A stretch of DNA of 64,000 nucleotides from Zygnema cylindricum. Its lineage: Eukaryota; Streptophyta; Zygnematophyceae; Zygnematales; Zygnemataceae. The notes beneath the pieces are model-generated. The model had not been told where the DNA came from, searched no databases, and saw only the letters and a program-made list of their open reading frames with translations. Positions 12,749 through 24,083 of this stretch are shown one piece after another (within the stretch, counting starts at the first letter, position 1; each line of letters begins with the position of its first letter). A program made the translations under genes and the position numbers. The stretch is taken from NCBI GenBank assembly GCA_037447655.1, contig JBBHKE010002349.1, positions 54,451-118,450 of the forward strand, in the 5' to 3' direction.

Positions 12749-13044
12749 CGACTCTGACTAATGCTTCCTTGTACAATTTAAACCACACTAAATAAGGTGC
12801 AATATTTTCCTAACTAGCACAACTCCGATAAAAACTTGCGATAACGTTGACAAATGACAAAATGAAGATAAAACTTTCGCATAAAACTGATAAATAAAAA
12901 TGACAAGATTTGACATAAATAGATAGAAAAAGGTACCTGGGGAAGGAGGGATCCGAGGAGGGTACTTGTGAGGGCGGCTAAGGCCCGACTATCACGGCAT
13001 ACTTGGCAATAGGTTCCCTCTCACCCTCCATTCATAAAACCAAC

Positions 13045-13180
13045 AACTTCACTTCTCCCCTTTCCCTCTCCCTCTCCCTCTCCTCTATAAAATATTCGAA
13101 ATATCTAGAATTGATGAAGGGGAAAGGGAGGGAGGGAGGGAGGGAGGGAAAGAGATGGGAGGGAGGGAAAGGGAGATAGA
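13045..13180. repeat. Pyrimidine tract facing a (GGGA)n tract: hairpin and G-quadruplex potential
   Basis: A ccctctccctctccctctcc block (about 13057-13085) is separated by a short AT-rich spacer from a gggagggagggagggaggg block (13118-13180). The two arms are broadly complementary. The right arm has more than four GGG runs one base apart. Confidence 0.75.
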
Positions 13181-14011
13181 AGTACTGGTTGGTTGACAGG
13201 AAGAGAACAAGATTCGCGCTCCAATGACGAGACAAGGGGAGATGTTGACAAAGCAGTCCACAACCGCCGGTCTCAGAAATTGAAACGTTTTATATTTTGT
13301 CGTCACCTAGAAGAGTATAGTAGCAAGGAAGTAAACGGACGGACTTGTAAAAAAAAAGTACTTTCCATTTTTGCGCGTGCGATCCCATCACATCACGCCA
13401 CTATCCGTACACTACACCGCTAGCTGACCCGCGGCCGACGACATCGAGGTGGCCACGACAGGTACCAGGATGCCGTCGATGCCGTACAAATAAGTGAAAC
13501 AATATCGCAGCAACGGCGACGATCGATTCTTTGTAGTTTGTACCTTTGACAGGACGGTTCGAAACCTCTACACTATAGTACATCGACGACAATAAAGTGA
13601 TCGCGACAATTGACCTGCGGCCTACGACGTCAAGGATGGTTTTGTACGGACGGATTTGAGTCATCGGCGCTTTGTCGTACGGCAACATTAATCACATCGC
13701 GACGTTTATGTTGACGTAAGTTGGCGCCAAGGGCGATTCACGTCCAAACAAATTTGACGTCATGCCAAAATGTCGTGTTATGGATACCGTAGAGTACAGT
13801 AACGTATTATATCGTACTTTTAATTTTTGAGCGTGCGATCTGTCACATCACGCCACGCTGTCGTATTCTCATATATCCGTACACTACCGGAAACGGATTG
13901 ATACGTGGAGTACATGTAACTCCTACGAAAAATTGTGATGCTCCTATTGGTCCGCGTGTACAAAAACGATAGGCCCTTGACAATCAAAGGGCAAAGCACC
14001 GGGTCGCCCGC

Positions 14012-14548
14012 GACTATTTTTTTTTCCTTTTCCAAGCGAACCATTTTTACAAGTTCAGTTTACATCTTAAGTTCGAGGGTGACGCAAATTGTAATTTACA
14101 AATTAGCGATTCCTTCGTACGGTTGCAACTTAGGCAGTACGACGCTAAGTTTAACAGGAAAACGACAAAAAAAAACCCTTACTTATGCACATGGGGACAT
14201 ACCCCAAGGGTATGGCCCTTGTAACTTAGCAAACTTACTTTGATTTTTAGCGCGGAACAGACGGACCCGGATTTCAGGTATCTCTATGTGTTTACTCGAA
14301 ATTGCTACTTAACTTTGTGACGATTGTATAAGTCGACAATGCCCGTGATGAATGTCATCGTGTACAATCTGTCTTGCTGCACCGTATTTTTTGAAACTTT
14401 TTGAAGCGTCGCAAGACACATCGTAATTTTTGAAACGATTTGGTATGCCGCATGTCATTGCGTGACATCGTAGACATACAGCCTTGCAGCTGTGGCTGTG
14501 CAACATGCCTTTGCGTAAACCTCTCCTGTCCGGCCGCCATGACTTCGG
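14012..14548. repeat. Direct repeat, copy 1 of 2 (partner 16801-17337), family T2 foldback sequence
   Basis: Almost identical to 16801-17337. It includes two T2 ends brought face to face: cacatggggacatacccc is followed directly by aagggtatggcccttgtaac. Related ends occur at 19226-19958 and 35557-36331. Confidence 0.85.
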
Positions 14549-14883
14549 GTACATTTTTGTAGGTTTGAGTCATAGTTCAAAAGTAGGTGAAAGTACGCCC
14601 ATACAATATGCCTATTGTACGCAAAACTTACAATATGACCTTAAGACCCATATTGTATTGGTCGCAAAATGAAAAAATATAGTAACAGGGTTGAGTTGCA
14701 CATCGATCGATGGAGAATTAAACGTCATGTCTAAATTTTGAAAAACATTCGGACAAAAAAATATTTTTATGTGAGTTTAAACCGTCAGATTTGGACGATC
14801 GGACGGTCATTGATAAAAGTAACGACCTAAGAAGATCACATGAAAAGCCCATAACACGCTGTATGTACGTAACGCTTCATCAT

Positions 14884-15170
14884 GACTTAACGGATAAGGC
14901 GCACCGCTACGTCGTACGGCGGTCATCCCGTAGGTGTCACGATCACATTCTAGTCTCGGCGTCTAAGTTTTCTTATAGGTATGCCTCCTGCTTCCTTTGT
15001 CTCTCTTCTTGACTGCTTAAGGCAGCCATGGCAGTGTCTCTTTTCTTGACTGCTTAAGGTAGCCATGGCAGTCTTTGAGTCCTCAGTGACTACGACAAGT
15101 GTGAGGACTTAAGAACCTTCATAGACAGATTGACATAAGACGGAAAATAGAGAATTCCTTTTTCAAAACT
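14884..15170 (-). mobile_element. LTR relic of Copia family 2 (terminal part)
   Basis: It carries the same landmarks as the family-2 LTRs farther right: a tRNA-like D-arm (gacttaacggataaggc, 14884-14900), a T-arm-like block near 14936-14955, agccatggc, and a stem-loop (arms 15075-15085 and 15102-15112). The LTR end abuts a purine-tract complement, ctccccttatttt. A local duplication repeats cttgactgcttaaggyagcc twice at about 15009-15068. Confidence 0.7.
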
Positions 15171-15775
15171 CCCCTTATTTTTTGATCTATCTTTTGCTTC
15201 AGTTCGCTCTTTTCCCTACAAATTACCAACTTAGGAGGTTTGGTCATCATATTTGCTACCATCTCCCCATTTGGTCTATATTGCAAACTAATTAAACTCC
15301 CTACGATCTACCTATAGAGAATGTGTTTTATGAACTCTCTCGCTTCTTCATCCATTTGATGTAGGATTCCATTCCTCCCTCTAAGCTCCCCTGAAACGCC
15401 TTCTTTAAGTCCATTGGAGTAGAGCAACTGTTGGCTTTATCCATCTCAAACTTTTTCAACATGTTTTCTATTTCTTCTTTCTGAGTCAGTTTATTATTAT
15501 CTTTTCCTTATCTCTTTCGATCTTAATTCCAAAATTATATCTAGCTACTCCTAGATCTTTTATACCAAACTGACTCCTCAAATCCTTTTTCAACTTATTG
15601 ATCTTTTCAATTGACTTACTCATGACGAATCGATCATCAACATAGATAGTAAAAAAAAGTACACCATACTTATCTTCAAACAAATAGATAGAATGGTCCG
15701 AACTAATTTGGATGTATCCAAGGTTAGTCAAGCGCTCATCCAACTTGACGTTCCATTGTGGTGGCGCTACAATAA
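15171..15775 (-). pseudogene. Internal fragment of Copia family 2 (RT relic)
   Basis: Reads leftward from about 15775. The frame at 15486-15743 includes TIYVDDRFVMSKSIEKIN, the YVDD box of a Copia reverse transcriptase, then DLGVARYNFGIKIERDKEK. Left of it is RT C-terminal sequence related to the family-2 copies, then the very end of RNase H. The RNase H body and everything upstream of RT are deleted. Non-functional. Confidence 0.75.
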
Positions 15776-15823
15776 AGGCGCCGACAAAAGGCCTACGATA
15801 TAAACGCCTACTTTTGAACGATG

Positions 15824-16800
15824 GTTTGAGTTTATTTTAGTACAGCTGTCGTAGATTTTCCGTATAATTTTGTACATTTCCGTATATTATCCGTACAATT
15901 GCAGATTCTTTTAAGGATTTTTACTATCACGCTTTTCGTACATTTACGTACAATTATGTGCATTTAGGGTTATTTAAGCGAGATTTAGGGTTTTTAGGGT
16001 TCATTCTTGTACGTTTGCATATGTTTTAGTATAACTGTCGTAGATTTTTCGTCCAGTTTAGTATATTTTCGTATATATTTTGTACATTTTTTTATTTTTT
16101 CAGGTTTTCTATTGTCACGCTTTTTGTACATTTTCATATAGTCCGTACAATAAAACAGTACGAAATTGAAGGAATATAGGAAACAATCAAATGATACGTA
16201 GTTTTCGGAAAAAAATCAAAATCCGTACGAATTGGACAACTAGGGTTTTCTTAGACCAAGCATGAGGTTTGGAATTTCTGTTTCCGGTCCTTCGATGTTG
16301 CTTAAAATCCAACAAACTATTACCACATGCCAGCCCGCCACGACCGGCAAAAGGCGTCAAATATTGCGTGAACCTTTAATGTGCTGCAGTTCGACAGACT
16401 TAGGGCGGACTTCCATTAGGCCTTTCAGTAATTGAGCGGATAAGTGTCCGTAAACCACAATTTATTTGCATGGCTCATTCTGGTTGGTAACACGTAGGTT
16501 AATATTTGATGTTCAAAATCTTGAAAGAATCTCCGAATGCAAAAGTCCAAACGTAATATCTGTACCAAAGGAGGTAATATCTGTACCACTTGAGGTAATA
16601 TCTTTACTACCGGAGGTAATTTGTGACTCGTACAGAGGGCATTATAATATAATATCCAAAATTTTAGAACGCAACGACAAAAAGGCGGCGACAAACTTTG
16701 ATGGTGGGAGCGTGACGAGATAATATCGGCGGAGTCGCATCTATCCTGGGGGAGTGCACATGGCCCATGCGACATGTACACATATAAGCGCGTGCTCATC
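15824..16800. repeat. Long dispersed repeat, copy 2 of 2 (partner 7399-8411)
   Basis: Direct copy of 7399-8411. Near 16800 the similarity switches abruptly to the 14012-14548 repeat, so the junction is chimeric. Confidence 0.8.
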
Positions 16801-18470
16801 CAATCATTTTTTTTTCCTTTTCTAAGCGACCCATTTTTACAAGATCAGTTTACATCTTAAGTTCGAGGGTGACGCAAATTGTAATTTACAAATTAGCGAT
16901 TCCTTCGTACGGTTGCAACTTAGGCAGTACGACGCTAAGTTTAACAGGAAAACGACAAAAAAAAACCCTTACTTATGCACATGGGGACATACCCCAAGGG
17001 TATGGCCCTTGTAACTTAGCAAACTTACTTTGATTTTTAGCGCGGAACAGACGGACCCGGATTTCAGGTATCTCTATGTGTTTACTCGAAATTGCTACTT
17101 AACTTTGTGACGATTGTATAAGTCGACAATGCCCGTGATGGCTGTTATCGTGTTTAATTTGTCTTGCCGCACCGTATTTTTTGAAACTTTTTGAAGCGTC
17201 GCAAGACACATCGTAATTTTTGAAACGATTTGTCATGCCGCATGTCATTGCGTGACATCGTAGACGTACAGCCTTGCAGCTGTGGCTGTGCAACATGCCT
17301 TTGCGTAAACCTCTCCTGTCCGACCGCCATGACTTCGCAGATTTTACACCTTTACGTGAAATGACACTGCAACATCGAGACCCCTGCAAAAAAAAAGCCG
17401 TACAAGTTGCATGCGGACAAAAACGAACAGCCCTGTACTATTTTTCGTCGTCAAAAAAATGTGAAAACTTTTCACACTTGAGAATACGTTTTACTATTGG
17501 GGAAACGGTTCTACTTTGTTTAAAGCACATCGCCGATGTGTTTTTGTGATAAGTTTGAAGATGACGTGATCCTAAGTTCGAGGATGACGCAAATTGTACT
17601 TTTCAAATTTTGCGATTTATCGTTCGGTTGCAACTTTAGCAGTAGGGCTCTAAGGGTGCGTCTCTGTGTGCTTAAGTAAGGGTTTTTTTCTGTCGTTTTC
17701 CTGTAAAACTTAGAGCCGTACCGCGTAAATTTCAACCGTACAATAAAATAGAAAAAAAGAGAAGTACATTTTGCGTCATCATCGAATTTAAAATGTACTA
17801 CATCTTGTCGTCTTGTGTTCTTCGACTCACTTCGACGACAAAAAACGTCATCTTCAACCTTATCTTTAAAATACAGGGCCGATGTGTTTTAAAATTAGGG
17901 ATTTTCTATAAACAAATAGGAACACGTGTTCGCACGTGTAATATTTTGTTCAAAAAATTCAAACGATTTCAAGCGACGTGGAAGTGTACGCGATTCGTTA
18001 CGTTTTGTCCGTTTTTGTTTAATACGACAAAGAAAAGTACACAGTTTGTTTGTTTTGTCCGTTTCCATCCGGTACGGGATTTTTTTTTGCAGGGGTCTCA
18101 AAGGTTCCGATGCCATTTCACGTCGAGCCGACAATAGACGCAAAGTCAAAACGGATCTTCTTCAACCGTGAAACGGCACAGGCTGGAGGGCGGTAGGTCT
18201 ACAATGTCACGAAAAGTCACGCGACGTCACAAGCAGTTACGAAAAATAACGTGCGCCATCACAGATTGTAGACGTTGACAGCCGTCACGGGCATTGTCGA
18301 CGTATACAATCGTCACGCCCTAAGTGACAATTTCGTTTGGTACATAGGGACACCCGAAATCCGGGTCCGCCGTATCTGCGCTAAAAAACAAAAAAAAATC
18401 TCTAAGTTTGAAGTACATAGAGACGCCTAAGTTCTAAAAGAAAACGACAGAGAAAAAACCGTACTTGGCC
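16801..18470. mobile_element. Foldback element, family T2 (long inverted repeat)
   Basis: The left arm (about 16960-17560) and right arm (about 17780-18470) are inverted copies. gcggaacagacggacccgga pairs with the region of tccgggtccgccgtatctgc; gagacccctgcaaaaaaaaa pairs with ttttttttgcaggggtctc; gacatcgtagacgtacagcc pairs with ggtaggtctacaatgtcacg. The centre holds diverged family ends. No transposase is present. A transcript would fold into a long imperfect hairpin. Confidence 0.65.
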
Positions 18471-19225
18471 ACATGGGGCCGTACTCTTAGCCGCACAACA
18501 TGACACGTTTACGTTCGCACACTCCAATAAAGACAAAAAAATACAACTACAGTACGTACCATTTCGTGCGTTCAAAATAAAACTCGCGGCCAAATAAAGC
18601 CACGAATCGTAACTAGTGTAGACCCTACGTCCTTGAACCTTTTTCTCTTACAGAAGCAACAATCAACAACGAAAGGCCCAATCAGAGAGGGCTTAAACAC
18701 GTGCGGAAACCAACAAGGCAAATACTATATAGTGTGCTGAGCATTGTTGCGGTTCTTTTTGGTCCTTAGGAATTCGTATATGTAATGGGCACAAAACGGT
18801 AGGTTTCGAAACTGGTAATATTTTAAGTTGACTATGATAAACTATAATCCAAAGTGCACGGACGATATTATTGCCACGAACCACATAATTACGGTTTTAC
18901 CGTCTCTACTGACACTTTTTCAGATTGTACATGTACGGTCAATTACGCCGAATGTCAATTCTGCGGTGAAGATTCTAAAAATACAGAACCGTACAGTACT
19001 GTACTGTAGTTGTTTACGCGGCAAACTAACCGTTTAAAAAAAAAAAAAAAAAAGTGAAAAACCCACTGTCGAAAGAAAAGGACATCATCGCGGACCAATG
19101 AACGTACACAAATACTGTCCCTCTCAGAGAATAAAATCTTCACCCGGTTTTGAGGTACAAATTTTTACGGCTGTACGGTTTCCAGCCGTACCAGACGAGA
19201 CAGCGATGCCTTCAACATCGTAGGA

Positions 19226-19958
19226 CTAAGGGTGTGTCCCCATGTGCATAAGTAAGGGTTTTTTTCTGTCGTTTTCCTGTAAAGCTTAGGGCCGTACTGC
19301 CTAAGTTACAACCGTACGAAGGAATCGCAAATTTGTTGAGTACAATTTGCGTCACCCTCGAATGTACGAAAAATTGTAGTCTTGTGTTTTTCGACCCACC
19401 TCGATGACAAAAAACGTCATCTTCAACCTTATCTTTAAAACACATGCGCGTTGTGTTTTAAAACTAGGGATTTTATATAAACAAATAGGAACACATATTC
19501 GCACGTGCCGTAATTTTCGAAGTTTTTTACACGATTTTCAAAGACAAAGGAAAGTACAGAAGTCGCTATGTTTTGTCCGTTTGCATTTAATACGACAAAG
19601 ATACGGATTTTTTTTTTGCAGGGGTCTCGAAATTCCGATTTCACGTCGACCGGAGAGGGGACGCAAAGGCAAAGCGCAACTTCTTCAACCGTGAAACGGT
19701 ACAGGCTGGAAGGCGGTACGTCTACAATGTCACGGTAAGACATGCGACGTCACACAAGCAGTTCCAAAAAATAACGTCCAACAACACAGATTGTAGACGT
19801 TGACAACCGTCACAGGTATTGTCGACGTATACAATCGTCACAAACGTAAGTTACGATTACGTTCTTACACATTAACACTTGAAAAGCGAGCCGCCGGATC
19901 CGCGCTAAAATACAAAGTAAGTTCGCTAAGTTACAAGTACATGGGGACAGACCCTAAG
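19226..19958. mobile_element. TIR/foldback element, family T2, complete
   Basis: 733 bp. The left end ctaagggtgtgtccccatgt is inverted at the right as acatggggacagaccctaag. The interior again has the gcaggggtctcg and gtctacaatgtcacgg blocks. No clear target-site duplication beyond one or two bases and no coding capacity. Confidence 0.7.
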
Positions 19959-20029
19959 ATGGCTTGCCCCCTAAACTTGCGGCTGTTTAAACGGTTAAAC
20001 ACGACACCGTGAGTCGCTATTAGCATTAT

Positions 20030-20547
20030 GTACTCTATATCGGCGCCCCCAATTTTTGACCTCGAAACCTGAAATATAATTAACATCACTAATTTTTCTT
20101 TGACGTTAATTACGGTTCTTGTAATTTAGCGTTAACAATTATGATGTACGCATTTCCTGAATAGTGTGGTGTACGGAAGATGTTAGTTCGTACAGCAATG
20201 TAATTTATTACGGAAAATCGTACGGAAAATGTAGTTAACTTATGGCGGTTGCATACAGAACTGCGCTTCAAATTAACGTGGAGTCGAGTTTGCGACAAAC
20301 GCGTTCGCAAACCCAAATTAGAATTATGGATTAATTATAATACATTGTACGAGCTGTTAGATTTTGTACATCTACCTATTTTACTGTAAACATAATTACG
20401 CAGATCCGGTGTACCTAAATCAGCGTTATGGATCAATTAGAATTAAACTTTTTTTTTGAAATGTTGCAAAGCCCAAATTAGCATTAATAACACTAATTAA
20501 TTATTAACACTAATCATTTCTAAACGTTAATAACGATTCACGGTGTA
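20030..20547. repeat. Degenerate T1-like terminal sequence
   Basis: It ends with taataacgattcacggtgta, the family-T1 terminal repeat with one or two changes. The interior has attaattat/gcgtta words typical of the small T1 relatives. The left end is not recognisable. Confidence 0.4.
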
Positions 20548-20774
20548 GCGTTTAAACGTTTAAATCATCGGTCGTTCAAAGGTTTGAACTCGAAAATCGT
20601 ACAGGTAGCTCAGATTATATTTGGAAGCTAACAAAATTAACCGAACTAACCACTTCCACAGGTCAAAAACTTATTCTCAATCTAAGTAGCTGGAGGAGAA
20701 ATAGACAGAATTTCTAAAGTCAATGTCAAAAACTAGCTTCAAAACATGGGTGCTTTTGCAGTGTGAAAGCTGAC

Positions 20775-20915
20775 AATAAAAAATAAAAGAAAGAGAGAAG
20801 GGCAGAAGAGAGAAGGATCGGAAGAAGGAGCGTGATAGGGACAGGCATAGGGAGAGGAAGTGGAACTAGGAAGAAGAGAGATAGAGGGAGGAGATGAGAG
20901 AAGGAGATAACAGTA
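20775..20915. other. Purine-rich (GA) tract before the lectin start codon
   Basis: About 140 bp dominated by A and G lies directly upstream of the ATG at 20933, followed by aaatataaataaaaaaat. It could be the 5' leader of the lectin transcript; no firm promoter element can be assigned. Confidence 0.4.
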
Positions 20916-20932
20916 AATATAAATAAAAAAAT

Positions 20933-21802
20933 ATGGCCATGGTTATTGGCTCCTGCAGCCAAATAATTCAGTGTGCTGCCATCTTTCTTATCCTCTCTGT
21001 ATTTTTTTTTACTGGGAGAGTATTGGCCGTCGAGACAACGTCAGCGTTCACATTTACGCAATTTGATGATCCGAAAAATCTTATCCTTTATGGATCATCT
21101 CGACTTGTTACCTCCCAACTTCAACTTACCAATGGTCACCACCACGAAGGACGAGCATTGTTCACAAATTCAGTCCCTCTTCTCCGAAATAATCGCACTA
21201 ATGGGTGCGGAGCAGCTTCATTTAACGTGCAATTCTCTTTCCGCAATTACAACGACAATATAACGTGCCATGGCGATGGCTTTGCCTTCACATTTCTTGG
21301 CTCAAACATAGACTTTTCCAAATTGGGAGGGGATGGTCATCGCATGGCACTTGCGTACACAGGTGAACCTGTTGTGGGTAGTGTTAGCATTGTTTTTAAC
21401 ACTTATGTCGATGATTACAATCCTCCAAGAAGATTCGTGGGCATACGTGAAAACTTTGTTTTTGCCCCAGTGACATCCAACAGAACAACTATTTTGGATG
21501 ATTTCAGTCCGTCCACCAAGTATGCGTGGGTGGATTACGATGGTGCACGCCAGATTTTGCAAGTGTACCTCAACACTGAGAATGCTAAGCCAGCGACGCC
21601 TTCTCTTACATACAAAAAATCCCTTTGCGAGTTGCTGAGGCCATCTGCCTGTGCCGCATGCCAAACAGTTACTAAAGCATACGTTGGATTCGCAGCTGGA
21701 ACTGGCGGTTGTTTCGACACTCATGAGATTCAACAGTCCAGACAAGGCATGGCAATACTGTGCGGGTATATGCAGCAAAGACTGCAATTGCAAAGGCTTT
21801 AG
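20933..21802 (+). CDS. Secreted L-type (legume) lectin-like protein, tail out of frame
   Basis: Two ATGs lie six bases apart; the second (20939) has the stronger context, gccatgg. Residues 1-32 form a signal peptide with hydrophobic core AAIFLILSVFFF. Residues 38-267 are a legume-lectin beta-sandwich: FAFTFLGSN (117-125), SVSIVFNTYVDDYNPP (150-165), AWVDYDGARQILQVYL (198-213) and YVGFAAGTG..DTHEIQ (250-267). The usual SWSF after HEI(Q) is absent because sequence breaks after 21733. The last 22 residues are an out-of-frame read of a PAN exon, ending at a stop at 21802. The Glu and Asp that bind metal in legume lectins (VEFDT pattern) read V and N here, so metal-dependent sugar binding is doubtful. 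Extra Cys (232, 240, 243) suggest an added disulfide. The domain is nearly identical to the exon at 26942. It may encode a truncated secreted lectin, or be the broken first exon of the larger locus. Confidence 0.75.
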   Translation: MAMVIGSCSQIIQCAAIFLILSVFFFTGRVLAVETTSAFTFTQFDDPKNLILYGSSRLVTSQLQLTNGHHHEGRALFTNSVPLLRNNRTNGCGAASFNVQFSFRNYNDNITCHGDGFAFTFLGSNIDFSKLGGDGHRMALAYTGEPVVGSVSIVFNTYVDDYNPPRRFVGIRENFVFAPVTSNRTTILDDFSPSTKYAWVDYDGARQILQVYLNTENAKPATPSLTYKKSLCELLRPSACAACQTVTKAYVGFAAGTGGCFDTHEIQQSRQGMAILCGYMQQRLQLQRL

Positions 21803-21912
21803 TATGACACCTATTGTTAACTCCGAACAAGCGTGTTTCTTAAAATTTTTCATCGAAGTGGAATCTAACTTGATAAAAACCAAAAATTACGATTTGTATG
21901 TCAAACGTCCAA
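21734..21912 (+). pseudogene. PAN/Apple domain exon, 5'-truncated and out of frame with the lectin
   Basis: In a different frame from the lectin it reads DKAWQYCAGICSKDCNCKGF, then a Cys-containing stretch and NYDLYVKRP. This is the C..C...C.C.GF pattern of a PAN/Apple fold, which mediates protein or carbohydrate binding in secreted proteins. It ends CCA-A before GTAAGC, a good phase-1 donor identical in style to the second PAN exon (25249). Compared with that exon, the N-terminal third with its first Cys is missing. A deletion apparently joined the lectin exon to the middle of this exon, removing the lectin end, an intron and the PAN start. Confidence 0.7.
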
Positions 21913-22960
21913 GTAAGCCTCTAAATCCCGATTTTCATCATGTTGTTGATTTTCAGATTCCCGTTTCATAAGTTAATTAGTTGTTGTTATTTGCATTGTT
22001 TTGAAGATGCAGTATTGTTGTACGCTCATGGTCAAAAATCGTATGTCCAGTAATGAATCTCCAATTGTGCCCTATTGTCCAAAGGATCTTTAACAATTAT
22101 ACATGAGTTGGTGATATTGACAAATATGTCATTTTCGCAGCTTTCGATGCATTGCATGAAGCATCTTTAGATTTGATGTAGGATTCCTCGATAAATCTTG
22201 GGTGGTAAATTCCGACCTTAATTAATGACGTCACCCTAAGATTTTTTTCGTTGCCAAAACCAAGGTTGAATAAGGTCATGAAATGCATTCCTCTATTAGA
22301 TGATAGAACCTTAGTGTGTGTTTTAGCATCATGGGGGTGATAAGACTAAAGGTTGTGTGAAAGCACAAGAGTACACCTTCAATAAATTATCTCTGGTTAG
22401 GAGACGGGGAAAACCTATAAGTACCATATTTTTTAATCCTAAGTAACTAACCATATTGGTATTAGTTCTGGCATTTTTGACAAGAAATGTGAAGTATTTG
22501 GACATGGTCAAATGTGAGGCACAAAGGGCAATATGTCTAATGTTCACAGTCGTTGTCAAAATTGGAGGATACAAACAAATGAGCACAGGATCATAAAACT
22601 TAAGGAGGGAAATTTTGACCGATTGTGGACCTACAATCTTGTAGAAATTCGGCTACTCTACAAATCTACATTGACAGGTGGAAAAAAAATATATCTAAGA
22701 ATCGTCCTTGTGAAGGTAGAAAAAAAGAGAGAAATCGGTCTTCTTAATTTACAAAATGTCCTTCTTTTGTGTCAACTATTTTTTTTCCGTCAACATATGG
22801 CAATGTGCTGATTGAGAACCATTTCTCTAATAGTCACAATTATTATTATTATTATTATTAGTAATAGTCACAGATTATCCCATATCAATTGTCACGCAGA
22901 TTACTAACCCCTACTTAACAGTAGAGCTGGGAATGAACCTAGCACATACCTATTTTTTAA

Positions 22961-23196
22961 AGAGCGTGTTAGTGATGTGGATAATTGCCGGATATAAAGG
23001 AGCGTGTTAGTGATGTGGAAAATTGTCCGATATAAAGGAGCGTGTTAGTGGTGTGGACAATTGTCGGATATAAAAGAGCGTGTTAATGATGTGGACAATT
23101 GTCGGATATAAAGGAGCGTGTTAGTGATGTGGACAATTGTCGGATACAGTGACGTGGACAATTGTCGGATATAAAGGAGCGTGTTAGTGATGTGGA
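22961..23196. repeat. 38-bp minisatellite in the intron
   Basis: About six units of gagcgtgttagtgatgtgga plus caattgtcggatataaag; one unit is internally shortened (cagtgacgtgg, about 23146). The neighbouring 21913-22960 has no other feature I recognise, apart from a short (att)n run near 22842. Confidence 0.95.
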
Positions 23197-23289
23197 CTAG
23201 AACAAGCACCCAGTCGGTGGACTTTAAGTTTAGATGAATTTCTCATAAGATGAAGATTCATGAGATTTAGTGATGATCACTTCGTGTAT

Positions 23290-23560
23290 GTACTCAATCT
23301 TTAAGAAGTATTGTCTTTTTAACCATATATGTAGATGATTAATTGCTTATTAGCAATTCATTAGAGGAAATTGAGAAAGCAAAAAGTTTTTTTGAAATCA
23401 TGGTTTGAAAAAAAACGTAGGTGAAGCTAAGTGATTAGAAGGCAAAAAAGGATCGAAAAAAATCACTCCATCACAAAATAACATTTTTTAATTCCTATTC
23501 CTAATAGAGTCTATAACTTTAATTCTGCTCTCATGTGTTTTGCCATTTGACCAGAAGATA
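23290..23560 (+). pseudogene. Old Copia reverse-transcriptase relic in the intron
   Basis: On the + strand near 23315 the translation reads TIYVDD, a stop, then LLISNSLEEIEKAKSFF, the Copia YVDD box and following helix. Downstream frames are broken by stops. No LTRs are visible. It lies in the same direction as the host locus. Confidence 0.6.
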
Positions 23561-24083
23561 GAATTGATAATACTAACTGATAGGTACTAATTTGTCACAT
23601 TGCTTGGGAATCAATGACACTAAAAAGACCCATGCTATTAAGTTTGTGTTAGACTGTACCAAAAAGTGAAACATTATGATCACTCTATAGGCATTTTTTG
23701 TGTTGTAACTCTTGATCACAAAAGTTCAGCAGTTTGCAGCTGGCAGCCATAGCCCCCAAAAAGCTTTGGAAAGTTGAATATAAATGGCATACTTAGCTCA
23801 TTATGTTTTTTGTGGCTTGATTTAGATGACAGGCTAGAGTTTGATTCCAACTTTCATCTATTGTACTCTGGTGATTGTTTTCTGATTAATATTTAGTCAA
23901 CTTTATTATTCGTGGTTCGCCGCTGAGCATGATGTGAATTTCACGTGTTTTACCTTCTCAAGTGTATTTGTTTTATCACTATTGTTTTTTTTATCTGTTC
24001 ATGTGGTTGAAGTAGCTGTAAAGAAGCAGTTGCCATTTGTATGAGAAACTCAGATCAACAATTGTTGTGGTTTCTTTTTCTAG

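Noticed and set aside
12553-12795. Tyr/Ile-rich 80-codon open frame
   Set aside because: Produced by the (TA)n microsatellite; no coding signature.
15075-15112. Transcription terminator hairpin
   Set aside because: The hairpin recurs inside Copia family-2 LTRs with a conserved loop and is better explained as an LTR structural element.
21302-21883. 193-codon - strand frame with a sister at 27208-27639
   Set aside because: Antisense shadow of the two near-identical lectin exons; its duplication only reflects theirs.
22961-23196. CRISPR-like array
   Set aside because: Units are contiguous without unique spacers, and the context is eukaryotic.
24041-24083. ATG and hydrophobic LLWFLFLA before the F-lectin as a signal peptide start
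   Set aside because: It overlaps the polypyrimidine tract of a good acceptor (TTTCTAG at 24083), and exon phase agrees with splicing.
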